The notes under the pieces: model-generated
Told to the model about the DNA's origin: nothing
Databases searched by the model: none
Seen by the model: only the letters and a program-made list of their open reading frames with translations
Source: Pseudomonas anguilliseptica
Lineage (GTDB): Bacteria; Pseudomonadota; Gammaproteobacteria; Pseudomonadales; Pseudomonadaceae
Assembly: GCF_900105355.1 (NCBI RefSeq)
Contig: NZ_FNSC01000001.1
Coordinates: 4,278,001-4,342,000, forward strand
DNA length: 64,000 bases
Reading direction: 5' to 3'
Part shown: piece after piece, positions 1-7,691 of the stretch
How the letters are laid out: each line of letters opens with the position of its first letter
How positions within the stretch are numbered: position 1 is the stretch's first letter
Position numbers and translations under genes: made by a program

Positions 1-2
1 TC

Positions 3-644
3 GCAGGCTTGCTTGTAATACTCAGCGGCTGCGCCACTGAACAATCGCGCACCCTGGAAGTTGCAAAAGTCACCACCGCCAGCAGCCACTACAGCGGCCC
101 ACGCAGCCCGATTGCCGTAGGCAAGTTCGATAACCGCTCCAGCTATATGCGCGGCATCTTCACTGACAATGTTGACCGCCTCGGTGGCCAGGCCAAAACT
201 ATTCTGATCACTCATTTGCAGCAATCGAACCGCTTCAATGTGCTCGACCGCGACAACCTAGCCGAACTGCAACAGGAATCGGGCTTTTCCAAACAGGTTC
301 AGCAGGTGCGTGGGGCAAACTTTGTCGTCACCGGTGATGTAACCGAGTTTGGCCGTAAAGAAGTAGGTGATCACCAGCTTTTTGGCATTCTCGGGCGCGG
401 CAAGCAGCAGATCGCCTATGCCAAGGTCAACCTGAATATCGTCGATGTACTGACATCCGAAGTCGTCTATTCCGCTCAGGGCGCGGGCGAATACAGCCTG
501 TCCAACCGGGAGATCGTTGGTTTCGGTGGCACAGCCAGCTATGACTCGACGCTCAACGGCAAAGTACTGGATCTGGCGATTCGTGAAGCCGTGAACAATC
601 TGGTCAGTGGCGTTGATAGCGGCGCTTGGCGACCAGCCAAGTGA
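3..644 (+). CDS. CsgG/HfaB-family outer-membrane lipoprotein, 5' end outside window
   Basis: The reading frame is already open at the left edge. The first visible residues (AGLLVILSGCA) are the end of a lipoprotein signal peptide with lipobox LSGC, so the true start lies upstream; the TTG at 9 is not a credible start. The mature part has the CsgG-type pattern: an early 'IAVGKFDNRSS' strand, 'RFNVLDRDNL', then 'GANFVVTGDVTEF' and a later 'AYAKVNLNIVDV' strand. CsgG itself forms a secretion channel for curli; homologues outside curli loci are of unknown function. It is followed by two more small lipoprotein genes, DUF4810 and DUF799, a recurring trio, so the three probably form one envelope complex. 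That last point is inference. Confidence 0.8.
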   Translation, partial: AGLLVILSGCATEQSRTLEVAKVTTASSHYSGPRSPIAVGKFDNRSSYMRGIFTDNVDRLGGQAKTILITHLQQSNRFNVLDRDNLAELQQESGFSKQVQQVRGANFVVTGDVTEFGRKEVGDHQLFGILGRGKQQIAYAKVNLNIVDVLTSEVVYSAQGAGEYSLSNREIVGFGGTASYDSTLNGKVLDLAIREAVNNLVSGVDSGAWRPAK

Positions 645-661
645 GCACGGAGAAATTGCCC

Positions 662-1018
662 ATGAACCTCACTCGTCGCGCACTTTCTCTAGCCGCCTTG
701 GTTGCCGCAATCACTCTGGGCGGCTGCGTGTCTCAGCCGCAGCCGCTCTATTACTGGGATGGTTATCAGCAGCAGGTTTACCAGCGTTTCGAGAGCACCA
801 GCAGCGCTGAAGAGCAGATTGCAGCCCTTGAAGAAAGCCTGCAAAAAGCCCGCGCTGCGGACCGTGCTCTGCCGCCTGGCTTCCACGCTCATCTCGGCAT
901 GCTCTATGCCGAAATCGGCAAAGCCGATCAAGTGCGCCAGCAATTCGAGACCGAGAAAACCCTGTTCCCCGAGTCCGCCCAGTACATGGACTTCCTCATG
1001 CGTAAATTTGCCAAGTGA
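662..1018 (+). CDS. DUF4810-type lipoprotein
   Basis: Encodes 118 residues. The start at 662 (MNLTRRALSL) is preferred over an in-frame ATG at 626, because the signal peptide then begins with a normal n-region and ends at the lipobox LGGC (Cys about residue 22), and a GGAG-like site lies about 10 nt upstream. The mature region begins with aromatic 'PLYYWDGY', typical of DUF4810, and continues as helices resembling a tetratricopeptide-like repeat ('HAHLGMLYAEIGKADQVR'). It lies 17 nt after the CsgG-like gene and is coupled to the DUF799 gene downstream. Function unknown; probably a periplasm-facing lipoprotein partner of the CsgG-like pore. Confidence 0.8.
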   Translation: MNLTRRALSLAALVAAITLGGCVSQPQPLYYWDGYQQQVYQRFESTSSAEEQIAALEESLQKARAADRALPPGFHAHLGMLYAEIGKADQVRQQFETEKTLFPESAQYMDFLMRKFAK

Positions 1019-1023
1019 TCAGC

Positions 1024-1686
1024 ATGCCTTTTCTAAACCCACTTCAAGCGCTCGCCGCACTGGTTTGTGCCGCGCTATTGGCTGGTTGTGTCACGCAACA
1101 GCCCTACGATTACAGTGCATTCAAAGAAAGCAGCCCAGCCTCTATCCTGGTTCTGCCGCCAGTTAACAAGTCACCAGATGTCAAAGCGTCCTACAGCGTT
1201 TACTCGCATATCACGCTGCCTTTGAGTGAGGCTGGCTACTATGTGTTGCCTGTCGCTGTGGTCGATGAAACCTTCAAGCAGAATGGCCTGATGAATGCGG
1301 ATGAAATCCGCGAGGTTTCGCCGAAGAAACTTCACGAGATTTTTGCCGCGGATACAGTGCTGTATATCGACGTCACCGAATACGGCAGCAGCTACATGAT
1401 CATCAGCAGCGAGGTTGCGGTCGCGGCTACAGCAACGCTGGTCGATCTACGCAGCGGCAAGGAACTGTGGAAAGGCGTCGCACGGGCCAGCACAGCCGAG
1501 CAGCAACAAAACAGCGGCGGCGGATTGGCGGGTATTTTGATCACCGCACTGGTCAACCAGGTGGTGAACACCTTGAGTGATCGTGGTCATGAAATCGCCG
1601 GCATCGCCAGTAACCGTCTGCTTTCGAGCAATCCGGTGAATGGCATTCTGCCTGGACCAAGAGCGCGGCCAACTACACCTCGCTAA
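1024..1686 (+). CDS. DUF799 (GNA1162-like) lipoprotein
   Basis: Encodes 220 residues from ATG 1024. An alternative GTG at 1015 overlaps the upstream stop codon (GTGA), so translation is probably coupled either way. The signal peptide ends in LLAGC. The mature protein has the family pattern 'ASILVLPPVNKSPDVKASYS', 'GYYVLPVAVVDETF' and 'ADTVLYIDVTEYGS', seen in the neisserial lipoprotein GNA1162 and related to TolB N-terminal-like folds. It closes the three-gene lipoprotein operon and is followed by a hairpin. Assigned from family knowledge; the biochemical role is not known. Confidence 0.82.
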   Translation: MPFLNPLQALAALVCAALLAGCVTQQPYDYSAFKESSPASILVLPPVNKSPDVKASYSVYSHITLPLSEAGYYVLPVAVVDETFKQNGLMNADEIREVSPKKLHEIFAADTVLYIDVTEYGSSYMIISSEVAVAATATLVDLRSGKELWKGVARASTAEQQQNSGGGLAGILITALVNQVVNTLSDRGHEIAGIASNRLLSSNPVNGILPGPRARPTTPR

Positions 1687-1694
1687 AGCATCTA

Positions 1695-1734
1695 GATGCC
1701 AAGCCCCTACGCTGCAGTGGCGGGACTTGGCATC
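1695..1734. terminator. Hairpin between convergent lipoprotein operon and phhR
   Basis: Perfect 9-bp inverted repeat GATGCCAAG (1695-1703) / CTTGGCATC (1726-1734), extended by CCC/GGG inside. It sits between two converging genes and could stop transcription from both sides. It lacks a good T-run, so intrinsic termination is only probable. Confidence 0.45.
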
Positions 1735-1757
1735 GTCAAGCGCAGCGCCTGGCTGCG

Positions 1758-3311
1758 CTACTCCTTGCCCAGCCCATGCTGACGCAGCTTGTTGGCAATA
1801 GTGGTGTGCGACACGCCAAGGCGCTTGCCCAGCTGACGGCTGCTCGGGTGGTCGTGGAACAGCCGCTCCAGCACGGCTTTTTCGAAACGACCGAGAATTT
1901 CATCCAGCCCGCCTTCCACGGAAAACTCGCCCAGCGGCTGCGGCGCGCCGTAGTCCGGCAGGCGGATATGTTCGCCCTTGACCAACCCGCCATCGCACAG
2001 GGAAACGGCCTGAAACAGCACGTTTTCCAACTGACGCACGTTACCCGGCCAGTGGTAGTGGCCGAGCTTGTCCAGCACCTGCGGCGCGAGTTTGGGCAGC
2101 GGGCAACCAATCTGCCGGCTGGCCTGATCGAGAAAATGCTCCACCAGCGGCGGCAGGCCATCCAGGCATTCGCGCAGCGGCGGGATATGCAGGCTGAGTA
2201 CGTTGAGGCGGTGGTACAGATCCTGACGGAACTCGCCCTTGGCACACAGCTCGGACAGATCCACCTGAGTGGCGCAGATCACCCGCACATCCAGGTACAC
2301 CTCCTCGTCACTGCCCACGCGGCGGAAGCAGCCATCCTGCAGAAAACGCAGCAGCTTGGCTTGCAAACGCGGGCTCATCTCGCCGACACCATCGAGAAAC
2401 AGCGTGCCGCCGGCCGTCAGTTCCAGCAGGCCGAGTTTGCCTTCCGGGCGCGCGCCTTCGAAGGCACCAGGGCCGTAGCCAAACAGCTCGGTTTCGGCCA
2501 TGGACTCCGGCAAACCGGCGCAGTTCAGCGCCATAAACGGCGACTGCCCGCGCGGACTGGCCAGGTGACAGGCGCGCGCCAGCAACTCCTTGCCGGTGCC
2601 GGTTTCGCCCTCGATCAGCAGAGGCGCATCCAGCGGCGCCATACGCCGCGCTTCGCGCACCACAGCGGCCATTACTTTGGAGCTCTGAAAGATCGAATCG
2701 AAGCCGCGCAGCTCCTGCTTGCGCACGTTGTAGATGCGCTCACCCACACGATCCGCGCGGTGCAAGGTCAACACCGCACCGGCCATGGCATCACTCTCCT
2801 CATGCTCGGTTTGCAGCGGCGCGATATCGGCGAGAAACACATCGCCTTTCACTTTCACCCGCAAGCCATTGATCCGCGACTTGTTGGCGCGCACCAGCTC
2901 GGGCAGGTCGAAATCCTCGGCATAACGCGACAGCGGAATCCCCGGTACTTCATCCACCCGTACGCCAAGCAACTGTGCCGCGCTGCGGTTGGCAGCAACG
3001 ATGGAGCCGCCCATATCGATCGACAGCACTGGGAAGTCCAGCGCGCCGAGCAGAGCATTCAACTCCAGATGACGGCGCTCGCTGGGCATCAGACCGACAC
3101 GCTTGACGCCGAACACCCCGGAAATCGCCTCGAACTTGGGCCGCAGCGATTGGAACTGCAGGTTGATCAGGTTCGGGCAGTGCAGGTAGATGGCGTTGCC
3201 CTGCTCGCCACCGACCTCGCCACGAGCAACGTTGATGCCGTATTCGACCAGCAGGTTTAGGATGTCGCGCAGGATGCCAATTCGGTTCTGGCAGTGGACT
3301 TTGATACGCAT
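1758..3311 (-). CDS. phhR: PhhR, TyrR-family regulator of aromatic amino acid catabolism
   Basis: Encodes 517 residues. An N-terminal ACT domain (about 1-70) is followed by a PAS region (about 80-190), an AAA+ domain (about 206-440) with Walker A GETGTGKE at 235-242, and a C-terminal helix-turn-helix (about 489-510, 'RQLGKRLGVSHTTIANKL'). Two details differ from standard sigma-54 activators: the L1 loop reads GAFEGA rather than GAFTGA (282-287), and Walker B reads LFLDGVGEM, with Gly where Glu is usual. PhhR senses phenylalanine/tyrosine and activates the divergent phhABC genes in Pseudomonas (established). The intergenic region carries a matching dyad at 3442-3459. TyrR relatives show similar loop deviations, so this is probably the normal Pseudomonas form. 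Confidence 0.95.
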   Translation of the reverse strand: MRIKVHCQNRIGILRDILNLLVEYGINVARGEVGGEQGNAIYLHCPNLINLQFQSLRPKFEAISGVFGVKRVGLMPSERRHLELNALLGALDFPVLSIDMGGSIVAANRSAAQLLGVRVDEVPGIPLSRYAEDFDLPELVRANKSRINGLRVKVKGDVFLADIAPLQTEHEESDAMAGAVLTLHRADRVGERIYNVRKQELRGFDSIFQSSKVMAAVVREARRMAPLDAPLLIEGETGTGKELLARACHLASPRGQSPFMALNCAGLPESMAETELFGYGPGAFEGARPEGKLGLLELTAGGTLFLDGVGEMSPRLQAKLLRFLQDGCFRRVGSDEEVYLDVRVICATQVDLSELCAKGEFRQDLYHRLNVLSLHIPPLRECLDGLPPLVEHFLDQASRQIGCPLPKLAPQVLDKLGHYHWPGNVRQLENVLFQAVSLCDGGLVKGEHIRLPDYGAPQPLGEFSVEGGLDEILGRFEKAVLERLFHDHPSSRQLGKRLGVSHTTIANKLRQHGLGKE

Positions 3312-3441
3312 GGCAGGGCTCTGATCAGGCTTCTTATTAGGCCGCTGCGTGAAAAAATCGACACTGGCGGCGGATTATTCGTCAAGAATATGTGACAGAT
3401 TAGCGCAGCAGCAAGACGATAGTTCGCCGCGCCGCCGACCA

Positions 3442-3459
3442 CGTAACCATTTCTTTACG
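3442..3459. promoter_or_regulatory. Candidate PhhR (TyrR-type) box
   Basis: CGTAAC-N6-TTTACG is a near-perfect dyad that fits the TyrR/PhhR consensus TGTAAA-N6-TTTACA at GTAA and TTTAC. It lies 111 bp before phhA and 131 bp before phhR, in the divergent region. The match is seen directly; binding is inferred. Confidence 0.6.
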
Positions 3460-3498
3460 AAATAACGACCCTTTCCTCCCGCATCAGATCCAGGCCTG

Positions 3499-3512
3499 GG
3501 CTGCATAACCGC
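3499..3512 (+). promoter_or_regulatory. Weak -24/-12-like element upstream of phhA
   Basis: GG-N10-GC spacing (GG 3499-3500, GC 3511-3512) lies 57 nt before the phhA start and about 60 nt after the centre of the PhhR box. The phh operon of P. aeruginosa is reported as RpoN-dependent, which makes the position suggestive. The flanking bases match the sigma-54 consensus poorly, so this is tentative. Confidence 0.3.
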
Positions 3513-3569
3513 ACGGGCTGGCGTATTCCTGAATCAAATAAAACAACAAAGCCCCAGCAGGAGGCAGCG

Positions 3570-4355
3570 ATGAAGAGCACGCAATACCTGGCTCGCGAAC
3601 CGGATGACAGTGGCTTTATCCATTACCCGGAGGCCGAGCATCAGGTGTGGAATACCCTGATCATTCGCCAGCTCAAGGTGATCGAGGGTCGCGCCTGCCA
3701 GGAATACCTGGATGGCATCGAGCAACTCGGTCTACCCCATGAGCGTATTCCGCAGCTCGGTGAGATCAACCAGGTGCTGCAAGCTACCACTGGCTGGCGC
3801 GTGGCGCGGGTGCCGGCGCTGATTCCCTTCCAGACCTTCTTCGAACTGCTGGCCAGCAAGCAATTCCCGGTCGCGACCTTTATCCGCACGCCTGAGGAGC
3901 TGGACTACCTGCAGGAGCCGGACATCTTCCACGAGATCTTTGGCCACTGTCCGCTGCTGACCAACCCCTGGTTCGCCGAATTCACCCACACCTACGGCAA
4001 ACTCGGCTTAGCGGCGAGCAAGGAAGAGCGCGTGTACCTGGCGCGCCTGTACTGGCTGACCATCGAGTTCGGCCTGCTCGACACCAGCCAGGGTCAGCGG
4101 ATTTACGGCGGCGGCATTCTCTCTTCGCCGAAAGAAACCCTCTACTGCCTGTCCGATACGCCGCAGCACCTGGCTTTTGATCCGATCGAGGCCATGCGCA
4201 CGCCCTATCGCATCGATATCCTGCAGCCACTGTATTTCGTCCTGCCCGAACTCAAGCGCCTGTTCGAACTGGCCCACGAAGACATCATGGCCATGGTGCA
4301 GCAAGCCATGCGTCTGGGTTTACATGCGCCGAAGTTTCCGCCGAAAGCGGCGTAA
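3570..4355 (+). CDS. phhA: Phenylalanine 4-hydroxylase
   Basis: Encodes 261 residues, the usual size of the bacterial monomeric enzyme. It converts L-Phe to L-Tyr using O2 and tetrahydropterin with mononuclear Fe(II). The iron ligands are visible as the HEIFGH motif (His121, His126) and Glu166 in 'WLTIEFG'. A strong AGGAGG ribosome site lies 8 nt before the ATG. It is first in phhABC: PhhB recycles the pterin and PhhC transaminates tyrosine, so the operon channels phenylalanine into tyrosine catabolism. Divergent from phhR. Confidence 0.97.
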   Translation: MKSTQYLAREPDDSGFIHYPEAEHQVWNTLIIRQLKVIEGRACQEYLDGIEQLGLPHERIPQLGEINQVLQATTGWRVARVPALIPFQTFFELLASKQFPVATFIRTPEELDYLQEPDIFHEIFGHCPLLTNPWFAEFTHTYGKLGLAASKEERVYLARLYWLTIEFGLLDTSQGQRIYGGGILSSPKETLYCLSDTPQHLAFDPIEAMRTPYRIDILQPLYFVLPELKRLFELAHEDIMAMVQQAMRLGLHAPKFPPKAA

Positions 4356-4356
4356 C

Positions 4357-4420
4357 GTGGACATGCCGCAGGGCGCACTCATCACGCCCGCACACGGTGG
4401 ACAAGCTGCGCATGTCCACC
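4357..4420. repeat. GTGGACA-type hairpin repeat between phhA and phhB
   Basis: GGTGGACA (4396-4403) pairs perfectly with TGTCCACC (4413-4420) around a 9-nt loop. A second upstream arm, GTGGACATG (4357-4365), can pair instead with CATGTCCAC (4411-4419), so two mutually exclusive hairpins are possible. The trailing 'CCTAC' resembles dispersed Pseudomonas palindromic units. The arrangement could tune phhA/phhB stoichiometry. Confidence 0.5.
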
Positions 4421-4449
4421 CTACAAGATCTTATATTCAGGAGAACCCC

Positions 4450-4803
4450 ATGAGCCTTGCCCAAGCCCAATGCGAAGCCTGCCGCGCCGATGCACCAAAA
4501 GTCAGCGATGAAGAGCTGGCCGAACTGATCCGCGAAATCCCGGACTGGAATATCGAAGTGCGTGGCGACCATATGGAGCTGGAGCGGGTGTACCTGTTCC
4601 GCACCTTCCGCCATGCCCTGGCCTTTACCAACGCGGTCGGCGCAATTGCCGAGGAAGTCGGCCACCACCCGGCGCTGCTTACCGAATGGGGCAAGGTCAC
4701 CGTGACCTGGTGGAGCCATGAGATGCGCGGCCTGCACCGTAACGACTTCATCATGGCCGCACGTACCGATGTGCTGGCTGCAGGTGCCGAGGGCCGCAAG
4801 TGA
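4450..4803 (+). CDS. phhB: Pterin-4a-carbinolamine dehydratase
   Basis: Encodes 117 residues from ATG 4450, preceded by AGGAG at 4439-4443. It dehydrates the 4a-hydroxytetrahydropterin released by PhhA and so regenerates the cofactor. The family signature '[18 protein letters not shown]' is present, with the paired catalytic histidines and the following Trp, then a 'GLHRND' tail. A longer in-frame opening to the left overlaps phhA and is not coding. The stop codon overlaps the phhC start by 4 nt. Confidence 0.95.
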   Translation: MSLAQAQCEACRADAPKVSDEELAELIREIPDWNIEVRGDHMELERVYLFRTFRHALAFTNAVGAIAEEVGHHPALLTEWGKVTVTWWSHEMRGLHRNDFIMAARTDVLAAGAEGRK

Positions 4804-5996
4804 GCCATTTCCAGAGCATCAACCGCGTGCCGGGCGACCCGATTCTCGGCCTGATGGACGCCTACCGCGCTGACCGCAACCCAGCCAAGCTCGACCTCGG
4901 CGTGGGTGTGTACAAGGACGCCCAAGGCCTGACCCCAATTCCGCGCGCGGTAAAGCTCGCCGAACAGCGGCTGGTGGAAAGCGAAACCACCAAGAGTTAT
5001 ATCGGCGGCCATGGCGACCCACTGTTTGCCAGCCTGCTCAGCCAGCTTGTGCTGGGTGTGGACAGCCCGCTGCTGGCCGAACGAGCTGGTACCACCCAGA
5101 CACCTGGCGGCACCGGTGCGCTGCGCCTGTGCGCGGACTTCATCGCCCAGTGCCTGCCGGGCCGTGGCATTTGGCTGAGTGACCCGACCTGGCCGATCCA
5201 CGAAAGCATCTTTGCTGCCGCTGGCCTGCGCGTTGGTCATTACCCCTATGTCGGCGCGGACAACCAGCTGAATGTCGAGGCGATGATTGCCGCCCTCGCC
5301 CACGTGCCCAAGGGCGACGTGGTGCTGCTGCACGCCTGCTGCCACAACCCGACCGGTTTCGACCTCACCCCGCGAGACTGGAAGCGCGTGCTGGAAGTGG
5401 TCAAAGCTCGCGAGCTGCTGCCGCTGATCGATTTTGCCTACCAGGGTTTTGGTGATGGCCTGGAGCAGGACGCCTTTGCCGTGCGCCTGTTTGCCGCCGA
5501 GCTGCCCGAACTGCTGATCACCAGTTCCTGCTCGAAGAATTTCGGTCTGTACCGCGAGCGCACTGGCGCACTGATCGTCTGCGCAGAGACTGCGACAAAG
5601 CTGCAGGACGTACGCAGCCAGCTGGCGTTTATCGCGCGAAACCTCTGGTCCACCCCGCCAGCCCATGGCGCGGCAGTGGTTGCCAACATCCTGGCTGACA
5701 GTGAACTGCACAGTCTTTGGGTCAGCGAACTGGACGCCATGCGCCAGCGCGTCGCCAGCCTGCGCGCCGGCCTGATTGAAGCCCTGCAACCGTATGGCCT
5801 GAGTGAGCGCTTTGTGCATATCGCAGTGCAACGAGGGATGTTTTCCTATACCGGCCTCTCGCCGGTTCAGGTGCAGCGCCTGCGCGATGAGTTCAGTGTG
5901 TATATGGTCGGCTCAGGCCGGGCGAATATGGCCGGGTTGGACGCCGAGCGCCTGGATCAGCTGGCCAGCGCCATTTCGCGCGTTTGCAGCGACTGA
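4800..5996 (+). CDS. phhC: Aromatic amino acid aminotransferase
   Basis: Encodes 398 residues, from a GTG start that overlaps the phhB stop. It is a class I PLP-dependent aminotransferase of the AspC/TyrB type. Visible signatures are the N-terminal '[10 protein letters not shown]', the HNPTG loop (182-186), the cofactor aspartate in DFAYQG (Asp211) and the Schiff-base lysine in [13 protein letters not shown] (Lys246). In this operon it transaminates tyrosine/phenylalanine with 2-oxoglutarate, the step after PhhA. The Asn-Phe-Gly after the lysine is normal for this family. Confidence 0.95.
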   Translation: MSHFQSINRVPGDPILGLMDAYRADRNPAKLDLGVGVYKDAQGLTPIPRAVKLAEQRLVESETTKSYIGGHGDPLFASLLSQLVLGVDSPLLAERAGTTQTPGGTGALRLCADFIAQCLPGRGIWLSDPTWPIHESIFAAAGLRVGHYPYVGADNQLNVEAMIAALAHVPKGDVVLLHACCHNPTGFDLTPRDWKRVLEVVKARELLPLIDFAYQGFGDGLEQDAFAVRLFAAELPELLITSSCSKNFGLYRERTGALIVCAETATKLQDVRSQLAFIARNLWSTPPAHGAAVVANILADSELHSLWVSELDAMRQRVASLRAGLIEALQPYGLSERFVHIAVQRGMFSYTGLSPVQVQRLRDEFSVYMVGSGRANMAGLDAERLDQLASAISRVCSD

Positions 5997-5999
5997 CGC

Positions 6000-6039
6000 C
6001 TACCTGAGCCCTGCAGCGGTAGCTCCAGGGCTCAGGTAG
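6000..6039 (+). terminator. Perfect 14-bp hairpin after phhC
   Basis: CTACCTGAGCCCTG (6000-6013) pairs perfectly with CAGGGCTCAGGTAG (6026-6039) across a 12-nt loop, starting 3 nt after the phhC stop. No T-tract follows, so it may protect the mRNA 3' end or act with Rho rather than as a classical terminator. Confidence 0.5.
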
Positions 6040-6096
6040 CAGCATGTGCCGACAAGCTTGCTATAGTCGCCGCACGCCCATCGCGCCGAGACGACC

Positions 6097-7432
6097 GTGC
6101 CCCGCTTGTTGAATTTTGCCTTTCGCCTGTACCAGCGCATCTTGCACAGCCTGGCCCTCTACCCGACGCTGATCGCATCGGGCTTCTTCGTTCTGTGCCT
6201 GCTGAGCATGAGCATCGAGTACCAACCCTGGATGATGTCGCTCAAAGCTGAGATTGATGTCGGCCTGGTGCGCAATGCCGACAATGCCCGCTTGGTTCTC
6301 GGCACCCTGGTCGGCGGCATCCTGTCGCTGATGGTGTTCAGTTTCTCCATGGTCATGGTGGTGCTCAACAATGCCGCCGCCGCGCTGTCACCACGCGTGG
6401 TGCCAGGCCTGATCAGCGACAAGAGCCATCAGAAGCCCCTGGGCTTCTACCTCGGCACCATCCTCTTCTCGCTGCTGCTGATCACCACAATTGAACAGAA
6501 CCACTCGACCCAGGTGCCCAGCCTCGGCGTGCTGATGGCATTGGCGATGGGCATCGCCTGCCTCGGCCTGTTTGTGCATTTCATCCACTCGATTTCCCGC
6601 TCGATTCAGGTGGAGTACATCCTCAACAATCTGTACCACACCACCCTGGCCAAACTCGCCGCGCGCGAAGCCAAGCTGGCCGCCATCGACAATCTGCCCA
6701 ACTGGCCAGATGAGCAAAACTGGCAGGAGGTCTGCGCGCAACGCAGCGGTTATTTCAAAGAGCTCAACGTCAACACGATCAACAGCATCCTGTGCGATGC
6801 ACGATCTGCGCATGACCGTGCTGATCCACCGCGGCGTCTTCGTGATGAGTGGCCGGCCGCTGTTCAAGCTCGACCGTGAGGTCGATTCAACAGTCAGCGA
6901 TGCGCTGCTCGACTGCTTCGATTTCTTTCTCGAAGAATACGCCCATACCCACTACCTGTTTGGCTGCACACAGATGTCGGAAATCGCCGTCAAGGCGCTC
7001 AGTCCCGGCATCAACGACCCCGGCACAGCGATTACCGCCATCGACCTGCTCAGCGTGTTGCTCAGCAAGCGCCTGGCGTTGCCGGACCTGGATGTCACCC
7101 TGGCAGACGATAACCTGCCTCGCCTGCTGCATTACGAACTCTCGCTGGATGAGCTGCTGCAACAGGTGTTCGGGCCCATTCGCCACTACGGTTGCAGTGA
7201 TGTCAGTGTGCTGCTCGGTTTGCTGCAGGCCTTCAAGAACCTGCTCTACCAGCCACTGCGTGCAGCGCAGAAAACCGATCTGCTGCGGCATGTGCGCAGC
7301 GTGCAGGAAACTGCCGATCAGCATCTGAGCAACAGCCGTGATCGCCAAGCCATCAATCAACTACTGGAACGGATCAACCAGACCGGTTCAACTCAGGAGC
7401 CTGTCGCACTGCTTGCCATACCGAGCGCTTGA
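6097..7432 (+). pseudogene. DUF2254 membrane protein gene with a frameshift
   Basis: The first part (GTG 6097 to about 6796) has three to four membrane segments ('LIASGFFVLCLLSMSI', 'GGILSLMVFSFSMVMVVL', 'LGTILFSLLLITTI', 'GVLMALAMGIACLGLFVHF') and runs to 'NTINSILCD'. The continuation 'HDLRMTVLIHRGVFVM' through 'MSEIAVKALSPGINDPGTAI' is in the next frame, ending at 7432. Together they make about 445 residues, the normal DUF2254 length. Reading on in the first frame gives about 28 unrelated residues to a stop at 6879. The indel lies within a few bases of 6795-6800. Function of the family is unknown. It could be a real pseudogene or a single-base error. Confidence 0.8.
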
Positions 7433-7639
7433 AACAGCAACAAGCAACCTTCACACGGCTCGCGATAGCCTGGCAAAACGGCGAAGAATCAGGCGTTGGC
7501 CACGAACAGTATTGGTGCAACACGGCTTTTCAGCGCCCTTTGTGCCCACACAAGCGCTACCTGAAAAAATCAAAAGACCGTTTATCTATAAAATTAATCT
7601 TTTAAAAACAATAGCTTAATTCGTTACCCGACTAAGCAC

Positions 7640-7655
7640 TGGCACCCTTCATGCT
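7640..7655 (+). promoter_or_regulatory. Sigma-54 (-24/-12) promoter
   Basis: TGGCAC-CCTTC-ATGCT matches TGGCAC-N5-TTGCW with exact GG-N10-GC spacing (GG 7641-7642, GC 7653-7654). The predicted start is near 7666, about 26 nt before the MFS ATG. An AT-rich tract at about 7575-7618 just upstream would suit a bending protein such as IHF. No activator site was identified. Confidence 0.6.
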
Positions 7656-7691
7656 TGCACTCAGCGACATAGTTCCCTAGGGTAGATCGCC

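Noticed and set aside
1776..3260. Long open frame opposite phhR (494 codons, plus strand)
   Set aside because: Antisense to a clear PhhR with ACT, AAA+ and HTH domains; its translation is low-complexity and has no domain. It is a by-product of GC-rich codon use.
4437..5831. Long minus-strand frame opposite phhB/phhC (464 codons)
   Set aside because: Lies over a well-supported aminotransferase with its PLP lysine; no ribosome site and no recognisable motif.
7433..7500. Third copy of the structured intergenic element
   Set aside because: A short stretch (GCAAAACGGCGAAGAA) looks similar to the core, but the flanking blocks and inverted ends are missing.
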